64,000 bases of DNA from CAVZZV01 sp963779845 (GTDB lineage: Bacteria > Bacteroidota > Bacteroidia > Bacteroidales > GCA-2748055). Made by a program: the position numbers and the translations under genes. Position 1 is the first letter of the stretch. Each line of letters begins with the position of its first letter. Below, in pieces: positions 28,146-38,167 of this stretch. The stretch covers positions 186,001 through 250,000 of the forward strand of contig CAVZZV010000002.1 of NCBI GenBank assembly GCA_963779845.1, written 5' to 3'. The notes beneath the pieces were generated by a model. It was given only the letters and a program-made list of their open reading frames with translations, ran no database searches and had not been told where the DNA came from.

Positions 28146-29981
28146 TTATTTCTGATTTATAATTAACTTGGATGTAGAAATTTGACCATTTTCTTCGACC
28201 GAAACAATATAGATTCCTGTTTTTAAGAAGCTTATATCAATTTTTTGATTTGTATTAATATTTTTTTCATGTACTTCTTTTCCAACCATATCATAGATTT
28301 TCACATTCATTTGTGAATTAGTTTTTGATTGAATTGAAAAATATCCATTGTTAACAGGATTAGGATATAATTTCAAACTCCCTGCGTTAAATTTAGCAAT
28401 AGAAGTATTATCCGCTTTGGGTGTAACAGTTGCCCAGTCAAGTCCGACACGAACTTCATCTAACACAATTGTTGGCGTTTCGCTTTCAGAATCCTGACGG
28501 ATAACAAATTTTCCTACTTCAGCTATATTGGCATCCGGTAATAAGAGATCTGATGCAGGTGCGGTTTCTATTTCAAAATCTGCTGCATCAGGATTTACCC
28601 ATACTTCTGAAGTGCCAGCCTCAACGTCATAATTCATAACCACAAAAATTTCACTGTTTAGATCAAATTTTACCGAATCTGATCCATCAAGCAACCATAT
28701 TACGTTATCTAGACTATTGGCTTTTGCAACCCCAATTCCAAATTGATTTCCAATGGGCTGGATGTTTAATCTTGATTGAAAACTACCAAGAAAAACAAAG
28801 TAACCTCCAGTTGTCCAATTAGCCATATCTGTAACTTTGAAAATAAATGAAGAGTATACCTTGCCGGTAGTTACCGCATTAAAAAGCAATTCGGCCTCGG
28901 CTCCATCTGACTCCAATGAAACAGAATTTCCCATTGAAGCTTCTAAACCTGGATAGGATAGATTCCCATCTGCAATAAAAATTGAATCGCCGGTTCCCTC
29001 CACTGACCATAATTCACTGTTTGTAAGGGCTGTTCCTAAGGTATAATCAAAGTGTTCGACTATTGGCAGGTCTGGCTTAGAAGCCTGAGGTACACATGTT
29101 GGTGCTGTAATAGGTACATCCACATCACATAGGGTACTTGAAATAGTAACTGTTAAATCAGTTCCTTCATTAACACCAGACACAATAATTGTTCCTTCTG
29201 CTGCTGTTGATGGATCATCACCACTAACTGTTCCACTCGTCGCTGAAACAGAAAATGTTTCAGATCCGCCTCCTGTATAGGCAACTGTGGCTGTATAGGT
29301 ATCAACTCCTTCCGTGACGGCGTCACAGTCAGCGGTAGTAGCTCCTGTAATGAGGTCACAGGTTGCTGCGGAACCCCCGGCTTCAAGCAATATATTATCT
29401 AAAGCCATATAATCCTGATCATTATAACTATGAATAGTCATCCGTAAACTATTTGTTCCATCAGGAATTACTTTGGTATACTTGACCCAGCCACCATCAG
29501 TTGCTGTTCCATCAGCATCGCTAAATACTGTTTCTTCTCCCTGGCTAACATCATCATAAAAAAATTCAACTTTTAAATAACCATTATTAAGAGAATAGGC
29601 ATTATAATAAAATGAAAAATTTACGTCGGTCTTTCCTGAAAGGGAAATATTTTCAAAAATCATTTTATGATCGTAAGGACTTGTTAATCCCAGACCTGGA
29701 TCAACAGGATCATCAGTGGCATTATTAATCCATGGATTATCAAGGTCCCGCATGCCCCAGAAATTCGCGCCATTTTGAGCCATATCCAGCCCATTATTAG
29801 TGGTTCCCAGCGTTGTTGTTGAGGCCCAAACATCCTTATCCCCATCCAGACTATAAGAAGCAGGATCTAAAGTAAATGCCCAAGAGGTTTCACTGTCGAA
29901 ATCCTGTCCAACAACGAGTGTTTGCCCGTATGACAGATTTCCGATAAATAATGCAATTAGTAAAAAGTAAATTTTCTTCAT
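28146..29981 (-). CDS. large secreted protein with type IX secretion C-terminal domain
   Basis: Cell-surface or extracellular protein of 611 residues. The signal peptide MKKIYFLLIALFIGNLSYG is followed by a choice-of-anchor-like beta-sandwich (about 25-200), a Thr/Ser-rich cysteine-bearing linker domain (about 200-300) and a second beta-sandwich resembling a carbohydrate-binding module (about 310-510). The T9SS type A domain at the end reads LKLYPNPVNNGYFSIQ with GIYIVSVEENG. No catalytic motif is seen, so binding or adhesion to the locus's glycan is the likely role. A perfect hairpin terminator follows. Confidence 0.83.
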   Translation of the reverse strand: MKKIYFLLIALFIGNLSYGQTLVVGQDFDSETSWAFTLDPASYSLDGDKDVWASTTTLGTTNNGLDMAQNGANFWGMRDLDNPWINNATDDPVDPGLGLTSPYDHKMIFENISLSGKTDVNFSFYYNAYSLNNGYLKVEFFYDDVSQGEETVFSDADGTATDGGWVKYTKVIPDGTNSLRMTIHSYNDQDYMALDNILLEAGGSAATCDLITGATTADCDAVTEGVDTYTATVAYTGGGSETFSVSATSGTVSGDDPSTAAEGTIIVSGVNEGTDLTVTISSTLCDVDVPITAPTCVPQASKPDLPIVEHFDYTLGTALTNSELWSVEGTGDSIFIADGNLSYPGLEASMGNSVSLESDGAEAELLFNAVTTGKVYSSFIFKVTDMANWTTGGYFVFLGSFQSRLNIQPIGNQFGIGVAKANSLDNVIWLLDGSDSVKFDLNSEIFVVMNYDVEAGTSEVWVNPDAADFEIETAPASDLLLPDANIAEVGKFVIRQDSESETPTIVLDEVRVGLDWATVTPKADNTSIAKFNAGSLKLYPNPVNNGYFSIQSKTNSQMNVKIYDMVGKEVHEKNINTNQKIDISFLKTGIYIVSVEENGQISTSKLIINQK

Positions 29982-30059
29982 AACTGTAAGTATTAGGATT
30001 TATAATAAAAATTTGATATTAAAACTTGACTATTTATTTTAACAATTAGTTTTTTTCGT

Positions 30060-31241
30060 TTAAAAAAGTGTAATGTCAATCTCAGATCCATTTTGTTCAG
30101 CCGAAACATACGCAGCGTAAATAGTTGCTATTACATCAGCGGCCAAACTACTATTACTTTCTATAGGCTTACCCTCTGCAGCAGACCTATAAAAAGCATC
30201 CATTTCATGTTGATAACCATTAAACCAGGCCTCGTCAGGTGAAATATTCGACCAACCCTGTTTGGTGCCTGTTTTTTCAACTACATATATGTCCTCAAAT
30301 GCTTCATCCACGGGATTATAGGTTTGCATGGCATTGTTAGGTGTGATATTGCAGATGGTTCGGTGATTATTAGCATGGACTTCAATATAATTTTTAACTC
30401 CCCCATGTGATAATTCACTGGCTGTAATGTCAGCAATAGTTCCATCCTCAAAAACAATATGTGCTAATGCATAATCCTCTACATCAGTATAACTATCTTT
30501 TAAATGGCCGAGATTATGGAAGCCCGGCAGACGGGTAATTGCATGCACACGTGCTGAAATGGCTTTAGGATGTATAGGTTTCCCATTTCGCTTTATTCCC
30601 TCGGCATGTTTAAGGTAAATTGCTGCTGACAAGGGATGTGCTCCTTTTCCCATTAACGATCCACCTCCTGCCATGCGCCATTTTCCATAATCCAATGAAT
30701 GGGAACCTGAATGAGATTGCTGGCCCTGAATCCAGAGAATTTGTGCCCCGGTTTTCTCAATCACTTCACGTTCTTTCTGAACAGCCGGTGCATATACCCA
30801 ATTCTCTGCATACATAATGGAACCTTTGCTCTTCTTTTCGGCTTCGAGTAATCTACGAATACTGTCAACTGCATATTGTAAGCCCTTCAGACGAGGGAAT
30901 GTATCTCCATTAAAAGAGGTGCTACCATCGCCAAAATATCCAGTAAATGGTTTTTCTATGATAACATGTTTATTCCTATTTAATACAGAAATGGCAATTG
31001 ACTCATGGGTAAAAGGTGGAGTGCATACATGAAGAACATCACATTGATCTATTAATTCCTCAACGGTATTAAACAATCCAATATTTCTTTGTTTAGTAAA
31101 TTCAGACAATTCCTCTTGGCTTTTTGAATATGCCCCAATAACCACAACTTTAGTACTGAAAACACGCTTCAATGCTTCGTAGTGAAACCGGGCTGCAAAG
31201 CCAGTTCCAATTATTCCTGCTTTTAAAAAATTGTCATTCAT
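30060..31241 (-). CDS. Gfo/Idh/MocA family dehydrogenase (cytoplasmic)
   Basis: NAD(P)-dependent oxidoreductase of 393 residues without a signal peptide. The nucleotide fold begins KAGIIGTGFAARFHYEAL and the family signature is VIIEKPFTGYFGDG near residue 95. A C-terminal alpha/beta sheet domain has GGGSLMGKGAHPLSAAIYLK. It lies between the isomerase cluster and the surface protein on the same strand, so it probably oxidises a sugar from the same substrate. In 3-keto-glycoside pathways this family makes the 3-keto sugar; that use here is inference. Confidence 0.88.
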   Translation of the reverse strand: MNDNFLKAGIIGTGFAARFHYEALKRVFSTKVVVIGAYSKSQEELSEFTKQRNIGLFNTVEELIDQCDVLHVCTPPFTHESIAISVLNRNKHVIIEKPFTGYFGDGSTSFNGDTFPRLKGLQYAVDSIRRLLEAEKKSKGSIMYAENWVYAPAVQKEREVIEKTGAQILWIQGQQSHSGSHSLDYGKWRMAGGGSLMGKGAHPLSAAIYLKHAEGIKRNGKPIHPKAISARVHAITRLPGFHNLGHLKDSYTDVEDYALAHIVFEDGTIADITASELSHGGVKNYIEVHANNHRTICNITPNNAMQTYNPVDEAFEDIYVVEKTGTKQGWSNISPDEAWFNGYQHEMDAFYRSAAEGKPIESNSSLAADVIATIYAAYVSAEQNGSEIDITLF

Positions 31242-31278
31242 TTTCCCTTTTATTTTTTAAACTGGCTTTATTTAGGCA

Positions 31279-31923
31279 TTAATTTCTTTTAGCTTTCCTC
31301 TGTGTTTCGGTCAGCCAAAGAGACATTTGCACAGGATTTAAAAATTCAGATAGTGATTTATCAAGGTTACTCTTTAAATCACTGGCTGTTCTCCCGGAAA
31401 ACCTTTCTCCGGATTCGCTGGCTATTTTTCTTGCTTTCAGATAAAGTTTCATATATTCTGTTAGTGCCAGAGATGAAGAGGTTAGCTCTTCTTTACCCAG
31501 ATTCATTTCCAATAATAATTTTTGGTAAGAATCCCAGCGTGAATTGAAGCTTCCAAGTAACAAGCATACCTCTTCGACCTGATTAGGATTAAGAATTTTA
31601 TTAATAACTTTTTTAATTTCCTTCTTACCTTCATTTTCATTCAATAATGATTTTTCCTTATAATCATCCGGGTTTGATTTCCTGTCCAATGCCCTGTTTT
31701 TTTCATTTATTTCCTTCCTTATATTCACATAAACGGCAATTAATCTATTAACTTCCTTGTTGTCAGAGCCATAGGACTCAGCTACACATGTAGCCTGCAT
31801 TTCCCAAACTTTCTCTTTTAGTTCCAATTCTTCTTCACCTTTTTGGGCTATTCCCTGACTAGAAAAGCCTGTTGATATTATTATTGCAATGAAACTAATT
31901 TTTAAAATCTCTATTTTTTTCAT
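31279..31923 (-). CDS. secreted helical protein of unknown function
   Basis: 214 residues with an N-terminal signal (MKKIEILKISFIAIIISTGF, then SSQGIAQ) and an otherwise charged, helical body. Two similar segments, KILNPNQVEEVCLLLGSF (~110) and EFLNPVQMSLWLTETQRK (end), recall the LTxxQ pattern of periplasmic Spy/CpxP-like proteins, though weakly. It lies 38 bases upstream of the dehydrogenase in the isomerase/dehydrogenase run. I do not recognise it. Confidence 0.7.
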   Translation of the reverse strand: MKKIEILKISFIAIIISTGFSSQGIAQKGEEELELKEKVWEMQATCVAESYGSDNKEVNRLIAVYVNIRKEINEKNRALDRKSNPDDYKEKSLLNENEGKKEIKKVINKILNPNQVEEVCLLLGSFNSRWDSYQKLLLEMNLGKEELTSSSLALTEYMKLYLKARKIASESGERFSGRTASDLKSNLDKSLSEFLNPVQMSLWLTETQRKAKRN

Positions 31924-32037
31924 TTAATGTGGTTATAAATGTGATTTTTTAATGCTTTCTGATTTTACTTATATCAAGATAATTTTCATGAATCAAAATC
32001 TGCAATACTTATAAATATTTAAATTCCTCAATAACTG

Positions 32038-33669
32038 CTATTTATATTCATTTTTAATGGCTACATTCAGTTCATGAAGAAATGCAGGAACCATTTTTTC
32101 CGGTTCATAAGGTCTGAAAGGATAATCAGGTTTCTGTTGCGTTTTCATAACTTTATCCCCCAGGGTTTCAATAGGTAAATATCCGCGATAACCACTATTG
32201 CTTATAATTCTTAATAATCTAGGCATATCTGTCCTTACCCGGCTAAGGACACCGAACGGACTTTCCTTCACTTGAAAATTCACAGCATATGGCATAACTT
32301 TTTCAATATCAATGTAAGGATCATCGCTGATGAAATACCCAACATCCACGATAGTTCCAAACCATTTAGAATTAACCATTTCGATCATTTTGATCGTTTG
32401 ATCTGCAGTTTCCAGCATATCTCCATGGTTTTGTATTCCGATGATCACTCCATATTTTGCAGCATGTTCAGCACATTCCTTATAACTTTCAACCATCCAA
32501 GCGGCTACTTCGTCCCACTTGTCTTCATATCCTGCTGGTACTGGACCTGCAAATACCCGTACAACGGGGGCTCCCAATTTAGCAGCCACTTCAATCCATT
32601 CTTTAATATGCTTCACATCCCCGGCTCTTTTAGCAGAATCCGGGCTGGCTAAATCATTTCTTACACCAGTTCCACTAATTTCAATTCCCATTTTATGAGC
32701 GTGTAGCTTAAGATCAAAAATAAATTCATCAGAGGGAACATTTGGATAACCGGGGAAATAATACCCTGTTAAATCAACCGCATCGAAACCTTGTTCTGCA
32801 CAATAATCTACCAGTTCAAAAAGAGACATTTTACCATGATTAAGCATTTTCCCAAATGAAAAGGCATTCAGGGCTGTTTTAACAGATGAATTCGTGAGTT
32901 TTTTTGACAGATCCTGATTTGGTTTATTCAAAGCAGCTGCATTCATTTTAAGATTCTGGATTCTTATATTTTTGAAATAAACATGCATTGGTGTTCTTTC
33001 CTTTGTCGCATGTACCTGAAGTCCGATAAATCCGGATGTAGTCATATCATCAAATAACGAGCTTGCCAGAACACCATTAATCCAGGTATAAATACGATAA
33101 CCTGTAGCTTCTATACGAAAATGGTTCCATTCCCCCGGTTTAAAAGCCTGTCTGGCTTCTTCATTATGAGTTAAATCATTTAACCAACCTCGACGTTTCT
33201 CATCATATATACCACCTGTCCAACTTCTGGGTTCAGTATCGGGTGGAACTATTTCACCATTGCTCCTATAATTCCGGGGCTCTTTCGAATATAATTCATG
33301 CTTAGCAGGATCAATTTCAACCTGGTAACCATGAACAATTCCATCTTTATAATCTTTATCAATATTACTTCTAAACTGAATCCCTGAATTTAGTCCTTCG
33401 TCCACCTTAAAATCAAGTTCCAGAACAAAATCTCCATAAATCTTTTTAGTTATCAGAAAACTATTTGGCGAATCAATAGCAGTTGTTCCTATTATCATAC
33501 CGTCTTTAACCTCATAATTAGCGTTGCCCTGTACTTGTTCCCAACCGTTTAATGTTTTTCCATCAAACAAATCTTTCCAACTTTCTACGGGTTGAGCATT
33601 AGCATGGAATACACTTATTGCCAGAGAAACAATAATGCTAAAATGAAGTGCATATCTTTTGTGTTTCAT
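32038..33669 (-). CDS. secreted DUF1080 (3-keto-disaccharide hydrolase) domain fused to TIM-barrel sugar isomerase
   Basis: 543-residue two-domain protein with an intact frame. Signal peptide ends HANAQ (about residue 26). Residues 30-240 are DUF1080 (WKDLFDGKTLNGWEQV; LDFKVDEGLNSGIQFRSN; KPGEWNHFRIEATG). Residues 265-540 are a xylose-isomerase-like TIM barrel (LFELVDYCAEQGFDAVDLTG; VVRVFAGPVPAGYEDKW; GIQNHGDMLETADQT; GYRGYLPIETLG). DUF1080 proteins have been linked to hydrolysis of 3-keto-glycosides and TIM barrels to their elimination or isomerisation, so fusion suggests consecutive steps outside the cytoplasm. Two broken paralogues of the barrel domain lie immediately upstream. Confidence 0.88.
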   Translation of the reverse strand: MKHKRYALHFSIIVSLAISVFHANAQPVESWKDLFDGKTLNGWEQVQGNANYEVKDGMIIGTTAIDSPNSFLITKKIYGDFVLELDFKVDEGLNSGIQFRSNIDKDYKDGIVHGYQVEIDPAKHELYSKEPRNYRSNGEIVPPDTEPRSWTGGIYDEKRRGWLNDLTHNEEARQAFKPGEWNHFRIEATGYRIYTWINGVLASSLFDDMTTSGFIGLQVHATKERTPMHVYFKNIRIQNLKMNAAALNKPNQDLSKKLTNSSVKTALNAFSFGKMLNHGKMSLFELVDYCAEQGFDAVDLTGYYFPGYPNVPSDEFIFDLKLHAHKMGIEISGTGVRNDLASPDSAKRAGDVKHIKEWIEVAAKLGAPVVRVFAGPVPAGYEDKWDEVAAWMVESYKECAEHAAKYGVIIGIQNHGDMLETADQTIKMIEMVNSKWFGTIVDVGYFISDDPYIDIEKVMPYAVNFQVKESPFGVLSRVRTDMPRLLRIISNSGYRGYLPIETLGDKVMKTQQKPDYPFRPYEPEKMVPAFLHELNVAIKNEYK

Positions 33670-33704
33670 TTTTATGATTTAAATAATATTATGTTTTAAG
33701 CTAT

Positions 33705-34704
33705 TCAATAATTAAATGCATTTTTTTGGGCTGCCTTCACTTCTTTAAAAAATGCAGGTACAGCCTTATAGGGATCATACTCAGGTCTTTTTTGATCAGA
33801 GGATAATTCAGCTTTTTTATCTTTATTCCCTCCTGCCGCTGACAGAGTTTCGATGGGTAAATAGCCTCTATAGCCGGATCGGATTATTATTTCCATAATT
33901 CTCTTCAAATCCGTTTTTATCGTACTTTTTGCACCAAACACACTTTCTTTTAATTGAAAGTTTACTGCATAAGGCATTACTTTCTCGATATCTTCATATG
34001 GATTCGGAGTCAGAAAATAACCAATATCAACGATTACTCCGAACCAGTCAGAATCGACCATTTCTACAATTTTAATGGTTTGATCTGCCGTACTCAAAAA
34101 ATCACCATGATTTTGTACCCCAACTAAAACACCCCTGCTTTCCCCATATTCAGCGCATTCTCTTAAACTTTCTGCCATATATTTTGCGACCTCTTCCCAC
34201 TTATCTTCATAGCCTTCAGGAATAGGGCCTGAAAAAACCCGGATGACTGGTGCTCCATTTAGCTGCCACATCGATCCATTCTTTTACATGTTTTACATCG
34301 GCTGCGCGCTTCATTGGATCAGGATTGGTAAAATCGTTACGAACCCCTGTACCACTAATATCCAGACCCTACTGAAATGCATATCTTTTTTATGTTATAA
34401 ATAAATTTATCAGATGGAACTTCAGGATAGCCTGGAAAAAAATAGGCTGTCAAATCCACAGCGTCAAAACCCTGATCTGCAGCAAAATCCATAAACTCAA
34501 ACAAAGTCATTACAGAACCATTACTCCGACCTTTAGCGTAGTTAAGCAAAGGTTTGGTAAAAGAATATGCATTTCAAACTTATTTTGACTGTGGCTGTTC
34601 CAGTATTCCGGATTTCCGCATTATTCTGGGCAAAGGCGGATACTCCACTAATAAAAAGGAAGCCTATCCACAAACCACTTAAGATTCATTTTTTTTCTTT
34701 TCAT
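33705..34704 (-). pseudogene. secreted TIM-barrel sugar isomerase, paralogue 2 (frameshifted)
   Basis: A single-domain relative of the barrel in the neighbouring fusion. The start is probably ATG at 34704. The pieces are a signal peptide (GLWIGFLFISGVSAFAQ), then LFEFMDFAADQGFDAVDLTA, LDISGTGVRNDFTNP and a long intact C-terminal part (NGAPVIRVFSGPIPEGYEDK to AQKNAFNY). At least four single-base shifts are needed, near 34690, 34580, 34375 and 34265, some in A runs. Protein identity is preserved across pieces, so the breaks are recent or artefactual. Confidence 0.8.
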
Positions 34705-34711
34705 ATAATTC

Positions 34712-35675
34712 CTAATTATTATATTCTGCATTAATAGCAGTCCTCACATCCATTAGAAATGCCAAACCAGGGTATATGGGTCATACGGAATATCAGGTAC
34801 GGGTCTTGGTTCTCCTTTAATTTCAAGTGTTTCAATAGGTATATAACCTCTATATCCACTATCATTCACAATTTTCATAAACCTCATTAAGTCAGTTTTT
34901 ACGTCACTTCTGGGGCCAAAGGGACTTTCTTTCAATTGAAAGTTAACAGCATAGGGTATTTCTTTTTCAATATCACTATAAGGATCATTTGTCAAAAATT
35001 TTCCCAATCGACAATAAGACCAAACCAATCAGAATTAACCCTTTTCACCATTTCGATGCACTGCTCAGCCGTTTGTAAGAAATCACCATGGTTTTGAACT
35101 CCGACTAATACGCCGCGCAATTCCCATATTCAGCGCATTCTTTTAAACAATCAGCCATATAAGCAGCGACCACTTCCCTCCTGTTTTCATATCCCTTCAG
35201 AATTTCACCTGCAAAAACTCCAATAACCATATGCTCAAGTTTAGCTGCAACATCTATAATTCCTTTACAAGTATCACATATCAGCCCTACTTTCCTTGTC
35301 CATTATGGCAAAATCATTTTTACTCCTGTTAGCTTATATCGAGCCATAATTCAAAAGCCCTTTTCTTTATACTGTATATATATTCATCAGAAGGTATTTC
35401 AGGGTATCCGGGAAAATAGTAAGCGGTAATATCGACTGCGTCAAAATTATTTTCAGCACAAAATCGAGAAGACTAAACAGGCTTATTCCCTTATTTGAAT
35501 CCCTCTTTCCTTCCATCAGCAATGTATTAAAAGAATAGGCGTTCAGGCTTGTTTTTACATGTGAACTTCCCTTCCTGTTGATCGGTTTTTGAGCCCAGCT
35601 TTCGGTAGAAAAAAGAATTAAAGATAGAGTCGTAGTACCAGTAATGAATTTTATAATGTTTTGTTTTAGTTCCAT
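34712..35675 (-). pseudogene. secreted TIM-barrel sugar isomerase, paralogue 3 (heavily frameshifted)
   Basis: Third tandem copy, starting MELKQNIIKFITGTTTLSL with a signal ending STESWAQ, continuing VKTSLNAYSFNTLLMEGKR and ending near 34714 with FLMDVRTAINAEYNN after repair. The middle (about 35040-35370) carries recognisable but scrambled parallels to the other copies, such as GVQNHGDFLQTAEQ-like sequence. At least six indels are needed. Of the three copies it is the most degraded. Confidence 0.75.
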
Positions 35676-35785
35676 CCTATCTTCGGTTTATTGTTAAACT
35701 GTGCAAATATTTATTCAATATTATTTAGTAAGCTCGCTTATCATTCCTTTGTTAAAAAGTGCGTTAATCCGATTTCTCCCATCCC

Positions 35786-38126
35786 TTAGTAAGTCAATGT
35801 TTCCCATGCCATATGATGATTTACTCCAGTTGGTCTGTTTGTTGGAATAACTGCGGCCATTTTAGGCAAAGGATATCCTAGACGATTATGGTAATGGTTA
35901 AAGGCTATTTCCCATGTTGGTTGTAAAGAGAAAGTTAAATTTTCAGGAGCAGGTAAATTATTAGGTGGTAGATACTGCGACTGAAATTCCATGGCAGCCA
36001 TCATTCTTTCGGATTGCTCTCCATATAAATCGACCCCTTGTATAAAAGCAGTTTCAGCAGCATCAATCATTGATGAATATGCATACCATGCATGATGAGA
36101 ATCGGCCGTTTCCTGAAGGATTCCATTTACAAGTTCCGGCATATACCCTTTATTTCCCCAGATTGCAGGACCACAACCAGGAGGTGCAATTGGAGTAGGA
36201 CCATCGCAAATCAGATAAATATAAGCAGGCGTTCACCCCGCCAAATTTTAATACCAAGGTTAAACACTTCTTCATCATCCAGAAATACTCCAATATTTAC
36301 AAGGGCATCACACATTGCCAGTTCTTTGTTGCCATTTTCACAATCGCCATGCATTAAAGAGGGAAGATATTGTAATCGTAACATGTTTTGAAACTTTACG
36401 ATATCTTCATCTGACCACTTATCATAAGTATATCGGATAATTTCTGCCGCTCTAGGCCAAACGGACCCGCTCCATGCAGCCTGTATAGGCCCATTGCCAT
36501 AATTATGTCCACCAACAAGAGTTTCCAGACCATCATTCATGATTTCAATGGCCTTCTCAGCATGAGCTGAATTTCCAGTTATGACCCACTGCAAAGCATG
36601 TGTATATGCTGCCACACAATCTGATTGTTCATCTTTACACCCTATATTGGGTTTTGATCTGGGGCCACAAATTACACTATCGACAGGATGAGGAATATAA
36701 TTCAAATTTCCAAACTCACTATCTTTCAATACGTCATACGCTTGACCATTGAGGGTCAATTCCATTATTCACCCTTTTTTTAATTTCCTTTAACTGATCC
36801 TTGTTTATTAAAACACCTGGATGTACAAAACGCGATGAACTTGATGGTACTCCACTTTTATTTTCTTCTAAGTTTAGCACTGGCATACTGGGTTTAATTC
36901 TTCCTGGTAAGTTGCTTTTACATTTTTTCCACTGCCCCCACTTTTTATTTCGGGCTGATCAATAACATTATCTTTTATAGAACTCTTCGGACTGACAGAA
37001 TTCACAGATTTCTCGTTGAGAGCAGAGCCAGAATTTTCCTTTTGAGCAATATTTTTTTCCGGCAGATTTACCCCCTCCATGGCTTCCATTTCTTTTCCAC
37101 CACCGGGTAAGTTTTCATTTTGCTGTCCAGATGATGAATTAGGAGATTTTGATTTTTCCTTTAGAGTTTTATCTATCACCCAGATATTTCGAAACTGGTA
37201 TGGAACACCATGCTCCTGAAGGTAAATGGGGCCAAGGCTTGTTTCACCCAATCTTGAAGTTGACCCTCTAACTGATTTAATAGCAACATCATCATAAATA
37301 GTTATGCCGTTATGCACTAATGTAATGCGGGCATCTTCGATTTTTTGAATTCCTGAAGCATCAAATCGTGGAGCTCTGAAATCGATATCAAAAGTTTGCC
37401 ACTCCATAGAAAGCCACAGTCACATCAGGATACAAGTCTTTTCGATAAGCAAATGTCCAAATCCAATAGAGTGCCTCCAGGCTTTCCATATGCATCTTTT
37501 ATGTTAATTTCATATCGTGACATAAGGTAAACACCTCCGTTAGTAACCGGTTCGAGCCGAAATTCAAGTGAAGTTTTAAATCACCAAATTGTTTTCTTGT
37601 AATGATTGATTCATAAGAACCAGCAAGATGCGGTACTACTTCTAAAAATCCACCTTCCACAATTTTCCAATTCTCTCCAGGAGTCCTTCCTACCAGCCGT
37701 CCTTTTCAAGGACTTTGGTCCAGGCATCCCAATTTCTTCCATCAAATAGGACGATGGCATCTGCAGGTGGCGGGGCATTCATAGTAGGTGAATTTCTGAA
37801 CAAGCGTTCCATTACCAATTTTTCATTACCCTTTCTAAGTTCCAGTCTTTCATTCTCAATTTTGCCTATCCAGCCATCGCCATAAATGTCGAATCATCCT
37901 TCTCTCTATTTCTCTTTTTAATATGGCTATTGGGGCCTCCGATGTGGTAAGATCTGTAGTAAGGTTCATTTGAAATACATTTTCAGGTGTACGATAAATC
38001 TGAGCAAAATATTTCCACCCTTCATTTGCCAGTCACCAAGGAAAGCAGTTGCTTTTCTTTCATTTTCATCATAAACATTAAAACTAATCAGGATAAAAAA
38101 GCAATATATCTAATAACTCTAATCAT
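35786..38126 (-). pseudogene. secreted DUF1080 plus alginate-lyase-family fusion (frameshifted)
   Basis: Start ATG at 38126 (MIRVIRYIAFLS signal). The N-terminal ~300 residues are a DUF1080-like domain, with YFAQIYRTPENVFQMNLTT near the start and EWQTFDIDFRAPRF and VPYQFRNIWVIDK later. A Ser/Glu/Lys-rich linker follows (about 37200-36870). The C-terminal domain is an alginate-lyase-type alpha/alpha toroid: HPGVLINKDQLKEIKKRV, NGPIQAAWSGSVWPRAAEI, GDCENGNKELAMCDALVN, HHAWYAYSSMIDAAETAF and HHMAWETLTY. Shifts fall near 38090, 38010, 37880, 37710, 37560, 37420, 36880, 36740 and 36235. It would cleave uronic-acid-containing polysaccharide by beta-elimination; the exact polymer is unknown. Confidence 0.8.
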
Positions 38127-38167
38127 ATTTTTAAATAATTATATTGTTCTAATAAACAATTATTTGT

